Below, piece after piece: positions 1-8,832 of a DNA stretch of 64,000 nucleotides (its first letter is position 1; each line of letters starts with the position of its first letter). The notes under the pieces were generated by a model. The model saw only the letters and a program-made list of their open reading frames with translations. It was not told where the DNA came from and did not search any database. The DNA is from Microbacterium atlanticum (lineage in GTDB: Bacteria > Actinomycetota > Actinomycetes > Actinomycetales > Microbacteriaceae). The position numbers and the translations under genes are program-made. The stretch spans positions 310,001 to 374,000 of the forward strand of contig NZ_CP063813.1 of NCBI RefSeq assembly GCF_015277815.1, read 5' to 3'.

Positions 1-586
1 CGATCGCGATCTCGCGCTCGTACAGCACGGACGTGGTCAGCATGGCGGCGCCCATCATGAGGCGCTGCACGGTGATCACCTCGGTTCTTTCTGCGACGGA
101 GGGATAGGGCGCCCCATGGATCAGAGTGCTTTCCTGGCCGGGGTTGATCCACAGTTCGGGCCACCGCTCTCTGCCGTCGCCGACCGCTTCGAGGGCCGGT
201 CGGTCAGACGTCACCGCGAACGGCGTCTCCGTCGAGGCGACGGCCGCCACCCCGGCTGTGTGGGCGTAGTCCACCAGATTCCGCACGCGATCGTGGCGCC
301 AGAGGTCGTCCTGATCGAGGAAGGCCACCCAGCGCCCGCGCGCATGCGCGAGGCCACGATTTCGCGCGACGGCCACGCCGAAGTTCTCCTGGGCGAGAAC
401 CGTGCGGGCGACGCCGGATCGCCGTGCGATGTCGAGCGAGTCGTCGGTTGAGCCGTCATCAACGATGATGACCTCCAACTCCGTATAGTCCTGCGCGCCG
501 AGGCTCTCCAGTGTGGCGGCGAGATGCTGAGAGCCGTTGTAGGTCGGCACGATGACCGTGACGAGGTCATGCGGTGTGGACGGCAT
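1..586 (-). CDS. Family 2 glycosyltransferase, C-terminus outside the window
   Basis: Cytoplasmic inverting GT2 enzyme that would add one sugar to a surface polysaccharide. The frame is open from an ATG at 586 to the left edge, so the C-terminus is missing. The N-terminus shows the GT2 strand VIVPTYNGS (residues 11-19), the nucleotide-binding VDDGSTDDS (42-50), and the metal-binding DXD-like block FLDQDD (89-94). It starts 11 bp after the acetyltransferase stop on the same strand, so the two are probably cotranscribed. The donor and acceptor sugars cannot be read from the sequence. Confidence 0.85.
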   Translation of the reverse strand, partial: MPSTPHDLVTVIVPTYNGSQHLAATLESLGAQDYTELEVIIVDDGSTDDSLDIARRSGVARTVLAQENFGVAVARNRGLAHARGRWVAFLDQDDLWRHDRVRNLVDYAHTAGVAAVASTETPFAVTSDRPALEAVGDGRERWPELWINPGQESTLIHGAPYPSVAERTEVITVQRLMMGAAMLTTSVLYEREIAI

Positions 587-597
587 CGACGTCCCGT

Positions 598-1191
598 TCA
601 GACGAATCGCTTGGCGTACCCCAGCCGGTACGTCAGGTCACGCGAGCGATGGCGGATGAAGCGAGCGGGATTCCCGCCGACGAGGGCGAACGGCTCGACG
701 TCCTTGGTCACGACGGACCCGGCAGCCACGACGGCTCCTCGCCCGATCGTCACTCCGGGCAGCACGATGGAATGGCTGGACACCCACGCGTAGTCTTCGA
801 CGATCACGGGCGCACCGACCTCTGCGAAGTCTGCCGAGTCGACGTCGTGCTGTCGCGTGTATACGGTCACATGGCTGCCGAAGTTGACGCAGTCGCCGAT
901 CGTGAGACCGCTTCGTCCGTCGAGGAACGCGGAATCTCCGATGGTGCAGTACCGGCCGATGCGAATCGACTCGGGCGCATAGAACTCGGCGCGCCAATGG
1001 ATGCTCGACGTCGGGTGCATCTGCAGTCCGGCTCGGCGGTAGAAGTACCCGCGCACGCGGTGCGACGGGAAGTATCCAAGGTCGGCGAGGAGGCGAAGGC
1101 GGAGGTCACCCCACACATCGCGCCATCTCCCGACGGCGGACCGCACGGGTGTCGGGGCGATCGCTTTGATCGTCTGGCGAACACTCGACAT
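598..1191 (-). CDS. Left-handed beta-helix O-acetyltransferase (hexapeptide-repeat, WcaF/CatB-like)
   Basis: Probable acetyl-CoA-dependent O-acetyltransferase that decorates the polysaccharide built by neighbouring enzymes. The 197-residue product has hexapeptide repeats from about residue 75 (IRIGRYCTIGDS, LTIGDCVNFGS, VTIGRGAVVAAGSVV) and ends with the family signature VGGNPARFIR. The catalytic His is probably H115 in TRQHD. The chosen ATG at 1191 has an AAGGGGG ribosome site about 6 nt upstream. An in-frame start at 1302 would overlap the divergent gene and adds a sequence that does not look like protein. Sugar specificity is unknown. Confidence 0.85.
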   Translation of the reverse strand: MSSVRQTIKAIAPTPVRSAVGRWRDVWGDLRLRLLADLGYFPSHRVRGYFYRRAGLQMHPTSSIHWRAEFYAPESIRIGRYCTIGDSAFLDGRSGLTIGDCVNFGSHVTVYTRQHDVDSADFAEVGAPVIVEDYAWVSSHSIVLPGVTIGRGAVVAAGSVVTKDVEPFALVGGNPARFIRHRSRDLTYRLGYAKRFV

Positions 1192-1276
1192 AGAGACCCC
1201 CTTTCGAACCTCGGCACCGATCGGTGGACTCGAATCTAGTTGAATGGAACCGGTGCGAACAGCAGAGGGGGCTGCC

Positions 1277-2134
1277 ATGACCAGGCGCATCGGCGCGTAC
1301 ATCCTCCCCGCCGACGTCGTCTGGCTCGAGAAGACGCTCGGGCGCTACTACGGTCTGGTCGATGTGATCGTCGTGCCAGTACCCGTCGACGGCCGCGGCT
1401 GGACCGGCGCGCCGATCCCCGTCGACGCGGCGCTCGCCGTGATCGATCGGGTCGACGAGCGACGGATCGCGCGCCGTCTCGAAGGCCGGTGGACAGACGA
1501 GGCCAACCCGATGCGGGCCGACACAGCGCAGCGTCAGGCAGCGCTTGACGCGCTCGCCGACGAGGTGGACTGGGTGATCCAGCTCGACAACGACGAGCTC
1601 CTCCCCGACACCGCCGCGCTACTGGGAGCGATCGATGAGGCGGAACGTCGGGGCCTAGACGCGGTGGAGTGGCCGATGCGGGTGCTGTATCGTCGCACGA
1701 CGCGACGCGTGTGGGAGGTCGTGGGGTCCCGCCTCGAGCCACGCTACGACTTCCCTGGTGCAGTCGCCGTGCGTCCCAAGGTCCGCCTCACCGACGCCCG
1801 TCGGGTGGAAGGGTCGTTCCTCCGGCCTGTTGTTCGCGGCGACAGTTCCTCGCTGCAGCTCACCCGCCCGGCCGAGGACGGCGAGCATCGCTGGATCAGC
1901 CTTCCGCCGGAGGCAGCGGTGATACACAACTCCTGGGCGCGGCGGCCACATGAGATTCGCCAGAAGACCCGGTCGTGGGGGCACGCCAACGGGTGGCGGG
2001 GAACCCTCTACTATTTCGCCGTCTGGCTCCCGGTGCCGCTCACCTGGCGATGGCTGCGCGATGTGCACCCGTTCGCGCGCGGCCTGTGGCCGCGGTTGCA
2101 GCCTCGCCCTCTCTCGCCACCAGAGCGCGACTGA
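1277..2134 (+). CDS. GT2-like glycosyltransferase family protein
   Basis: A 285-residue cytoplasmic protein related to the Glyco_tranf_2_4 group. The clearest mark is WVIQLDNDE (about residues 99-107), a DXD-type nucleotide-sugar and metal site after the predicted Rossmann-like half. A C-terminal segment with VIHNSW and many Arg and Trp residues is typical of this group. ATG at 1277 is preceded by GAGGGGG. An upstream in-frame ATG at 1244 lacks a ribosome site and crowds the divergent acetyltransferase. It begins a plus-strand run of four sugar-transfer genes. Acceptor and donor are unknown. Confidence 0.7.
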   Translation: MTRRIGAYILPADVVWLEKTLGRYYGLVDVIVVPVPVDGRGWTGAPIPVDAALAVIDRVDERRIARRLEGRWTDEANPMRADTAQRQAALDALADEVDWVIQLDNDELLPDTAALLGAIDEAERRGLDAVEWPMRVLYRRTTRRVWEVVGSRLEPRYDFPGAVAVRPKVRLTDARRVEGSFLRPVVRGDSSSLQLTRPAEDGEHRWISLPPEAAVIHNSWARRPHEIRQKTRSWGHANGWRGTLYYFAVWLPVPLTWRWLRDVHPFARGLWPRLQPRPLSPPERD

Positions 2135-2171
2135 CGGCCGGCACTTAGACTCCCCCCGTGGAGCCCGCACG

Positions 2172-3758
2172 ATGACAGGCACCCGGATACCGTCGCCGAT
2201 GCCTACGCTGACGACGCCGGTTCGTGGGCGTCGCGAGCTCGTCGCGATGGCCGCTGTCGTCGTCGCGTTCGCCTGCGCGGTGCGCCTCGCGTGGCTGGAC
2301 CGGCAGAGCTACTGGGTGGATGAACAGTGGTCCGTGGGTGTCGCATCTCTACCCCTCGCGGATTCGCTGCACACGATCAAGACGGAGGTCCACCCGCCGG
2401 TCTATCAGCTGTTGTTGTGGGCTTGGGTGCATCTCGGCGGGACCGACGCCGCATGGACGCGCGCCCTCAGCACCGCGTTCGGCTTGCTGGGCGTGTTCCT
2501 CGCATACTGGCTGTTGCGGAGAAGTGAGCTCGACCTGCGACTGCGGCTTCTCATCGTGGCCGGCAGCGCCGCAGCAGGCATGGCCATCGTCTACGCGCAG
2601 GAGGCGCGTTCCTATTCCCTCCTCTGGTGCTGTGCTCTGGCGGTTACAGCTCTCACGATCAGACTGACGGCCGCCTGTCCTCACCAGCCTCAGCGCGGGC
2701 TGGTGGCGGGGTGGGTTCTGTGGGGCGCGGCGTTGTCGGCCACGCATCTCTTCGGCGCTCTGCTGCTGGTCGTCGCCGGAGCTGTGGCCCTGGGGTGGCG
2801 GCGGCTCCGACCGAGCCTCATCACCGCCATGACTGGTCTCGCCGTGGCGCCTCAACTCCTCTGGCAGATCTGGGGAGTCTTCACCCCGCAGTTCGGCGGT
2901 GCCACCAGCTGGATCCCGCGGCCCGCGTCAGGCGAACTGGCAGAGCTTGCGACCACTCTGTTCTCGGTCGACGGTCTGGAGATGACCGATGGCGGGTTCG
3001 CGTGGAGGTCGTGGGCGGGTGTCGTCTTCTGCGCCGTGGTCGCTACGATCCTCTGGTCTCTCTCGTATCGAGGGGGCGCGCCGTCCGCCGTCGACGTCGG
3101 CCCGCGGTCCTCGGCTCGAGACGCTGCGACGACGCTGCTACTGATCGCCATCGTGGTCACCGTCCTCGCCTGGACGGTCTCGCAGTTCGTCCACGTCTGG
3201 ACGCTTCGCAACCTGATCGTGATCCTCCCCGCCGCTACGTGGGGCGTCATCGCGGCTCTGTTCGCCGTTGCGGCGCGCGCTCGCCTCGAGTCGGTTTTCA
3301 CGGCATTTCTTCTCGCGTGCCTGGCTGCGAATCTCGGGTGGGTCGCCGCGAACCTACAGGCGCCGTACAAGACCGATTTCGACGCGGTGTCCCGGTACCT
3401 GGACGCCGAGCGGCGGGCCGACCCTGACGCACTGTTCGTGGGCAACTTCACGCCGAACTGGTTGCTGTCGAGCGGGCTGCCGACTGATCGGCGCTACCGC
3501 GAATGGCTGATGTCGCCGTCGGTGCAACGGGATGCTGCCGATCTTGCAACGCTCGAGACCCGCCCGGGCGTGACGGTGTACACCTACTGGGTCGGAAGCG
3601 GGGACGGGGTCGAAGATGCGGCTGAAGTGTTGCTGAGCCAAGCGTCGAGCCATGCTGAATGCGAGAGGCTACCGATCTTCGGCCTGGTAGTCGTTCGCTG
3701 CGAGTCTCCGCACGTTCCTGGGTACGATCAGGTGCCTACCGAGGGAGATCGGAATTGA
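2172..3758 (+). CDS. Polytopic GT-C type glycosyltransferase (GT39/PMT/ArnT-like)
   Basis: A 528-residue membrane protein with about ten hydrophobic segments and a non-membrane C-terminal part of about 120 residues. The first external loop carries WVDEQWS (Asp50-Glu51), the acidic pair that marks GT-C enzymes using polyprenyl-phosphate sugars. Next comes EVHPPVYQLLLW, also typical of the family. It probably glycosylates a lipid-linked or exported glycan on the outer face of the membrane. The ATG at 2172 follows a GGAG. The open frame upstream to 1950 overlaps the previous gene and looks non-coding. The stop overlaps the next start by 4 bp. Confidence 0.8.
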   Translation: MTGTRIPSPMPTLTTPVRGRRELVAMAAVVVAFACAVRLAWLDRQSYWVDEQWSVGVASLPLADSLHTIKTEVHPPVYQLLLWAWVHLGGTDAAWTRALSTAFGLLGVFLAYWLLRRSELDLRLRLLIVAGSAAAGMAIVYAQEARSYSLLWCCALAVTALTIRLTAACPHQPQRGLVAGWVLWGAALSATHLFGALLLVVAGAVALGWRRLRPSLITAMTGLAVAPQLLWQIWGVFTPQFGGATSWIPRPASGELAELATTLFSVDGLEMTDGGFAWRSWAGVVFCAVVATILWSLSYRGGAPSAVDVGPRSSARDAATTLLLIAIVVTVLAWTVSQFVHVWTLRNLIVILPAATWGVIAALFAVAARARLESVFTAFLLACLAANLGWVAANLQAPYKTDFDAVSRYLDAERRADPDALFVGNFTPNWLLSSGLPTDRRYREWLMSPSVQRDAADLATLETRPGVTVYTYWVGSGDGVEDAAEVLLSQASSHAECERLPIFGLVVVRCESPHVPGYDQVPTEGDRN

Positions 3759-4669
3759 ACGTCGAGCCAGTCGAGTTTGTTGTGAACTGCTTCGAGCGCA
3801 ACATCGTCCAAGTGACCCGTCCGGGGGCTCTGGAAGCCGCAGTGGCACAGCACCGATATCCTTTCGCCCTACGCACCCTGCTCGTGAACAACGTTGCGGA
3901 TCGCCCCCTCGCCGCCCGTCTGGCTCAGGCGGCCGTCGATCGCGGCGAGATCGACCGGTTCGCGTTCGTTGAGGATCACCTGGACCGCGCGCTGAGAGTT
4001 ACAGGGCTTCGGAGGTCGGATTTCGGCCGCTATCTTCATTGGTCAGATTGCTGCCTGGTTGCACTCACGCTCGATGGGCCGGAACTGTTGTGCTACGTGG
4101 ACGTGGATCTCGCACTGCGCGGCGATGGCAGCTGGGTCTCCGCGAGCCTCGCTGCGTTCAAGACCGACTCCAGGCTCTGCGTCGCAAACCCGAATTGGCG
4201 AATGGCAGACGGCGCTACGTCGGTGGCGGAGGAATCTGACGAATCAGCCGAGGGCATATTCATCGGCTACGGATTCACGGATCAGGTCTTCCTGTGTCGG
4301 CGGTCGGATTTCTGCCGGCCACTGATGAACCGTTGGCTCCCGCTGGTGCTCTCCTCGCCTGCATCAGCGCGGTACTTCGGATGGCAGGCGCCACGGCACA
4401 ACACGCTCTTCTTCGAGCAGATCGTCGACGCATTCATGCGGCGGAAGAGGATGATGCGCCTGACCTTGACCGGATGGGAGTTCGAGCCGATTCCGCTGAG
4501 CTCGTACCCGGCGCGTGGCTTGGTCGAACGGGCAGCAGGTCGTTTCAACGGCGTCGCGCTCCGCATCATTCGGTGGGGTCGACGTAGGTTCGGGTGGACG
4601 GATCCACGACTGCGCGTGTCTGGTCTTCTCGACTCTGCGTTCGCTGTCTCTGGCGCTCAGCAGACATGA
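3755..4669 (+). CDS. Probable glycosyltransferase-like protein of unknown family (TTG start)
   Basis: A 304-residue protein I do not recognise at family level. It has a Rossmann-like opening (EFVVNCFERN) and the segment LLCYVDVDLAL, where D116 and D118 form a DXD-like pair after a hydrophobic strand, as in GT-A enzymes. HWSDC lies near 95-99. The start is taken as TTG at 3755 because GAGGGAG stands 7 nt upstream and the TTGA overlap couples it to the preceding gene. The remaining upstream frame lies inside that gene. Base composition is lower in GC than clpC (roughly 58 versus 67 percent in sampled lines), suggesting recent transfer. Confidence 0.6.
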   Translation: MNVEPVEFVVNCFERNIVQVTRPGALEAAVAQHRYPFALRTLLVNNVADRPLAARLAQAAVDRGEIDRFAFVEDHLDRALRVTGLRRSDFGRYLHWSDCCLVALTLDGPELLCYVDVDLALRGDGSWVSASLAAFKTDSRLCVANPNWRMADGATSVAEESDESAEGIFIGYGFTDQVFLCRRSDFCRPLMNRWLPLVLSSPASARYFGWQAPRHNTLFFEQIVDAFMRRKRMMRLTLTGWEFEPIPLSSYPARGLVERAAGRFNGVALRIIRWGRRRFGWTDPRLRVSGLLDSAFAVSGAQQT

Positions 4670-4775
4670 CGTCTGGTCCGTCGGTTAGGCGCCCGACGCT
4701 CGATGCCCCATCGGGCGTACGCTCAGGCGAGCTCGGAAGGCGGGGCGGTGTGCTCCGCGAATCGAGGTGTTCTCG

Positions 4776-5690
4776 ATGCACGTCGCGATCGTCCTGAATT
4801 GGCATGGACGAGCTGACACGCTGGAGTGTGTGCGATCCATCCTGGACGGGGATGCCGACACCGAGGTCCTCGTGGTCGACAACGGCTCGTTCGACGGGGT
4901 GGTGGAAACCCTGGCGGGGACACCACGCGTGAGTACGTTGCAGCTCCTGCGCAACCTCGGGTTCTCCGGAGGCATGAACCGCGGTATCGAGTGGGCCCTC
5001 GGACACGGCGCGGACACGATCACGATTCTCAACAACGACACCGTCGTGCCACCTGGCGCGCTGCCTCGCCTCGCCTCGCTCGCGGCCGACGCCATCGCGG
5101 TCAGTCCAACCGTCTTCTATAGGGACGACCCCGGCCGCATCTGGTTCGGCGGCGGCACCCTCGACATGCCCGACGGCTACCCGCATCACACCGCCCAGGC
5201 CGACTTGGCGTCCTGTGTGAACGGTGTTCGGGTGACCGACGTGCTCGCCGGATGCTGCATCACGGCGTCGGCTCCGACCTGGCGGGCTGTCGGGCTCTTC
5301 GACGAACGATTCTTCCTCAACTTCGAGGACTCGGAGTGGAGTTTGCGCGCGCGGTCTCGCGGCATCCGTCTGCTCGTCGCTTGCGACGTGCGTATCCTCC
5401 ACGCCGTATCGGCATCGTTCACCGGGGCCGCGGCGACGCTGGGAAGCTTCTACTTCCTCCGCAACGGGCTGCTCTTCTCAAAGCTCGCGGGTGCCGGCCC
5501 CGCGGCGCGGGTGCGCTTCCTGCGTCGTTTCGGTCTGGCGGGGCTGCGCCGGCGTTCGTGGCGTGGCCGAAGCCGTGGACTCGTCGTCGCGGGCTGGGCG
5601 GCCGCCTGCTACCTGACGCGACGATTCGGCGAAGCGCCTGGGGCGTTGCGTCGGCGCGTCACTCGCTGGGCCTCTCAGCCGACCGTGTAG
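4776..5690 (+). CDS. Family 2 glycosyltransferase (rhamnosyltransferase WbbL-like)
   Basis: A 304-residue cytoplasmic GT2 enzyme. It shows IVLNWHG at the N-terminus, VDNGS (34-38), LLRNLGFSGGMNRG, the metal site NND (86-88), and the late block DERFFLNFEDSEWSLRARSRG seen in dTDP-rhamnose-type transferases. The ATG at 4776 has GAGGTG 6 nt upstream. An in-frame GTG at 4767 lies within that ribosome site and is less likely. The last 16 bp overlap the end of the convergent ABC ATPase gene. Rhamnosyl transfer is a family-based guess. Confidence 0.85.
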   Translation: MHVAIVLNWHGRADTLECVRSILDGDADTEVLVVDNGSFDGVVETLAGTPRVSTLQLLRNLGFSGGMNRGIEWALGHGADTITILNNDTVVPPGALPRLASLAADAIAVSPTVFYRDDPGRIWFGGGTLDMPDGYPHHTAQADLASCVNGVRVTDVLAGCCITASAPTWRAVGLFDERFFLNFEDSEWSLRARSRGIRLLVACDVRILHAVSASFTGAAATLGSFYFLRNGLLFSKLAGAGPAARVRFLRRFGLAGLRRRSWRGRSRGLVVAGWAAACYLTRRFGEAPGALRRRVTRWASQPTV

Positions 5691-6883
5691 GTGAAGTCGC
5701 TGAGAACCGCGCCGCCGGCAGTCGCCTCGGGGTCGGAGAACTCGGGATAAGGCAGGTCGGGAAGGATCTCGAATGAGGCGGCCGCCTCCCAGGCGTCGAG
5801 GATGCCCGCACGGCACACGAACACGTCGACGGAGTAGCGCCCCGGCCGCAGCCACAGACCGTCAATAGAAAGGCTCAGGCGCTGAGGGCGCGCCGGATCC
5901 AGCCAGACATCATGCACCCTGGAGTCGCATTGTGCGAGGACGACGCCGTTCGCATCGTTCACGTGCGCCGAGACGTAGTACGGGCGGCCGCCCGCCGAAC
6001 CCGCGGCGACCTCGATCTGCACCATCTTGGTATCGGCCACGTGGAAAGTACCGTCGGTGGTGACCGCCGCCGCCCGCACTTCCCCCGATCCCGGGCGGCG
6101 GGATGCCTCGACCTGAGCGGTCGCGAAGTCATCGAACGACTCGCGATAACGCGCCATGACGTCCGCAACGGCGCCCTGCGCTACAAGGCGCCCGGACTGC
6201 AGGAACATCGCCGAGGTGCACAGGTTGAGCACCGTCTGCATCTGGTGGCTCACGTACAGCACCGTCCGGCCGTCCCTCGCGGCATCCCTCAGCTTCGCCA
6301 GCGACTTCCGTTGGAACTCGGCGTCGCCCACGGCGAGCACCTCGTCGATCGCCAAGATCTCGGTGTCGAGGTGCGCGGCGACGGCGAACGCGAGGCGCAC
6401 GTACATGCCCGACGAGTAGCGCTTGACGGGCGTGTCGAGGAACTTCTCCACACCTGCGAAGTCCACGATCTGGTCGAAGCGGCGGATGATCTCGCGGCGC
6501 CGCATGCCCAGCAGTGTGCCGTTGAGGAAGATGTTCTCGCGACCGGTCAATTCGGGGTGAAAGCCCGTTCCCACCTCGAGCAGACTTCCGACGCGGCCGC
6601 GCAGCTCGATGCGGCCCGTGGTGGGAGCCGTGATCCGGGTCAGCAGCTTGAGGAGCGTGGACTTGCCGGCCCCGTTGCGACCGATGATGCCGACCGCCTC
6701 GCCCGCGGGAACCTCGAAATCCAGTGCGTGAAGGGCGTCGAACAGCTCCACGTCCGTGCGGCGGAAGGGCCGTTTCGCGAACTCGACGATGGCCTCGCTG
6801 GCACGGTTCGGGCGGCTGCGGTGGCTGATCCGATACGTCTTGGAGACGTTGGAGGCGATGATCGCGGCGGTGCCGTGCGTCAC
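5675..6883 (-). CDS. Polysaccharide/teichoic acid export ABC transporter ATP-binding protein (Wzt/TagH-like)
   Basis: A 402-residue ATPase that powers export of a lipid-linked polysaccharide. Walker A is GRNGAGKS (68-75), the signature is YSSGM (156-160), Walker B is ILAIDE (176-181), and the switch region contains SHQ. Residues from about 260 form a beta-rich C-terminal domain like the substrate-reading domain of Wzt. The partner permease is the gene at 9941-10759, not an immediate neighbour: three genes of another kind lie between them, although the pair is usually contiguous. The start is the ATG at 6883, and no better one is seen. Confidence 0.9.
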   Translation of the reverse strand: MTHGTAAIIASNVSKTYRISHRSRPNRASEAIVEFAKRPFRRTDVELFDALHALDFEVPAGEAVGIIGRNGAGKSTLLKLLTRITAPTTGRIELRGRVGSLLEVGTGFHPELTGRENIFLNGTLLGMRRREIIRRFDQIVDFAGVEKFLDTPVKRYSSGMYVRLAFAVAAHLDTEILAIDEVLAVGDAEFQRKSLAKLRDAARDGRTVLYVSHQMQTVLNLCTSAMFLQSGRLVAQGAVADVMARYRESFDDFATAQVEASRRPGSGEVRAAAVTTDGTFHVADTKMVQIEVAAGSAGGRPYYVSAHVNDANGVVLAQCDSRVHDVWLDPARPQRLSLSIDGLWLRPGRYSVDVFVCRAGILDAWEAAASFEILPDLPYPEFSDPEATAGGAVLSDFTYTVG

Positions 6884-7090
6884 GTGGCCCTCAGCTTTCA
6901 GGTCGACGAGATGACGGGTGTGTTCGCCTGGGGAATTACGGTATCATCGCCAGCATCGCCGTCAGTGGCGCGCTGGGGTATTCGATTCTTGGGGCATCGA
7001 ATCGTCTGGGTCATATCACACTGTCCCGTACAGCCATAGAATGTCGTCCGCCGCGAACAGTCGTTGCGGCAGACTCTGGGGAGGGTCGCG

Positions 7091-7738
7091 ATGAGCGAAT
7101 TCAACGAGCAGGAAAAGTCGGGCGGCGTCAGCCGACGGACTGTCACCAAGGCGATGGCGTGGGCGGTTCCCGCGATCGCGATCGCAGCGCCGGTACCGGC
7201 GTTCGCCGGGGCGAGTCAGGGCACGATCCAGCTCACGGGTCAGAACTGCAAGCTGCCGGGCAACTCTGTCGGCGCCTTCTCCGACGGCGCGGTGTTCCTC
7301 ATGACGATCACGAATACCACGGCTCAGCCGGTCACCATCTCGATCACCAGCGTCGTGCGTGGCAGCGCGACGCAGAGCGGCGCCCAGGTCAACGTCGTCA
7401 AGGTCGGCCCCGGAAACCAGACCGGGTGTTGCACCCTTCTCAGCACGACCTTCACGGTCGGCGCGAACTCGTCGGGCACCTATGCCCTGGTCACGAGCGA
7501 CTGGGGCAACAGCGCCAGCAACGACGTGTCGGTGAACTACACCCTGCAGGTGGGTGCGAATCCTGCCGTGCCGCAGCCGCCTGCCACAGGCACCGCAGGC
7601 GGCCTTCCGCCTATGGGATTCAACAACACGTCATGCGGCCAGAACACCGGAAGCTGCACGTTCAGCGAGGCCCGTCAGAGGTGCATCCTCGACGCCTTCC
7701 CCGAGTTCACCTGCACGCCGGCGTGCACCAACTCGTGA
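7091..7738 (+). CDS. Tat-exported, cysteine-rich protein of unknown function
   Basis: A 215-residue protein with a twin-arginine signal: S14-R15-R16-T-V-T-K, a hydrophobic stretch, then a likely cut after AFA (39). The mature part is Thr/Ser/Asn/Val rich, suggesting a beta-sandwich. It has eight Cys, among them a CC pair, two in TSCGQNTGSC, one in RC, and two in the tail FTCTPACTNS, which ends in Ser. I recognise no family. The ATG at 7091 is chosen because it places the Tat motif normally. An earlier in-frame start at 7064 lacks that advantage. It is followed after 62 bp by the MauE-thioredoxin fusion, a plausible disulfide-forming partner. Confidence 0.75.
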   Translation: MSEFNEQEKSGGVSRRTVTKAMAWAVPAIAIAAPVPAFAGASQGTIQLTGQNCKLPGNSVGAFSDGAVFLMTITNTTAQPVTISITSVVRGSATQSGAQVNVVKVGPGNQTGCCTLLSTTFTVGANSSGTYALVTSDWGNSASNDVSVNYTLQVGANPAVPQPPATGTAGGLPPMGFNNTSCGQNTGSCTFSEARQRCILDAFPEFTCTPACTNS

Positions 7739-7800
7739 AGTCGTGTCCGTCCGTTTTTCACTTCCGGCTGCGCGGGTGCGCGTCGCCGTAGCATCGACGC

Positions 7801-8832
7801 ATGCCTGACGCACTCCTGGCGGCGTTCCCCCTTGTGCTGGCAGCCGTACTCATCGCCAGCGGTGTCAGCAAGCTGAGAAACCCCGAAGACCTGCAGGGCT
7901 GGGCCGACCTGGGCGTGCCCCGTGGCCTTCGGCGCGAATGGCTCCTCCGGTTCCATCCTGCGGGGGAGATCGTCCTCGGTGTCGCGCTGGCTGTGCTGGG
8001 CGGCATCCTCGGACTGCTCGCCGCGCTCGCGGCGGTGGGCCTCATGAGCGCCTACACCTGGCTGGTGGTGCGGGCCGTCTCGCGTGACGAGGACACCAGC
8101 TGCGCGTGCTTCGGCGTCCGGAAGAAGGTGACGCGCGTCACCGTGGTGCGCAATGCGTGGCTCACGGCGATCGCCGTCGCCGCCGCGTTCAGCATCTGGA
8201 CCGCTCCGACTCTGGGCGGCGTTCTGGTCGCGGGCTGGCCTGTGGTGCCCGCCCTGGCGCTGGCTGCCGTCACAACGGCGCTGGTGATGTGGCCTGACGA
8301 TGCGCCGCAGTTCGCACGCGACAGCGGACCCATGGCCGATGCGGCTCAGAGTCCTCGGTCCGAGAGTGCCGACGAAAGCGACGAACTGGATTACATCCGC
8401 ACGCGGACACCCGCTGTCTCGGTGACGCTCGCCGACGGGACGGCTACCGATCTGCGGGCGCTCACCGAACTGCGGCCAGTCCTTCTCCTCCTGGTCTCGC
8501 CGACATGCGGATGGTGCGAACCGATCGTCGCCCAGCGTCAGGCGTGGCGCGAGCTGCTTCCGGAGGTCGACGTGCGGCTGCTGCTCACCGATCCGCCCGA
8601 GTCGAGCCCGTGGACCGAGACCGATGAACCGCAGTCGCTCCATGACACCGGCGGTCGTGTCGCAGCGTCGCTCGCCGACTTCATCCCGTCGCCGAGTGCG
8701 GTGCTGCTCGGCGCCGACGGTCTGCTTGCCGGTGGGCCGGTGGTCGGCGACGCCATCAAGTCCTTCATCGACGACATCTACGAGAGCTTGCACGGCGTTC
8801 GGCCGCCGGTTCCAGCTTCGGGTAAGGCTTAA
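7801..8832 (+). CDS. MauE/DoxX-family membrane redox protein fused to a thioredoxin-like domain
   Basis: A 343-residue fusion. Residues 1-165 have four membrane segments and the MauE-type Cys pair CACF (C101, C103). Residues 200-343 resemble a thioredoxin or TlpA fold with CGWC (C236, C239) and the cis-Pro region IPSPSAVLLG. MauE proteins help form disulfides in methylamine dehydrogenase, and the fused domain would pass or accept electrons outside the membrane. The neighbouring Cys-rich Tat protein is the obvious candidate substrate, which is inference. ATG at 7801 gives a normal membrane N-terminus. The last 4 bp overlap the convergent kinase-like gene. Confidence 0.85.
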   Translation: MPDALLAAFPLVLAAVLIASGVSKLRNPEDLQGWADLGVPRGLRREWLLRFHPAGEIVLGVALAVLGGILGLLAALAAVGLMSAYTWLVVRAVSRDEDTSCACFGVRKKVTRVTVVRNAWLTAIAVAAAFSIWTAPTLGGVLVAGWPVVPALALAAVTTALVMWPDDAPQFARDSGPMADAAQSPRSESADESDELDYIRTRTPAVSVTLADGTATDLRALTELRPVLLLLVSPTCGWCEPIVAQRQAWRELLPEVDVRLLLTDPPESSPWTETDEPQSLHDTGGRVAASLADFIPSPSAVLLGADGLLAGGPVVGDAIKSFIDDIYESLHGVRPPVPASGKA

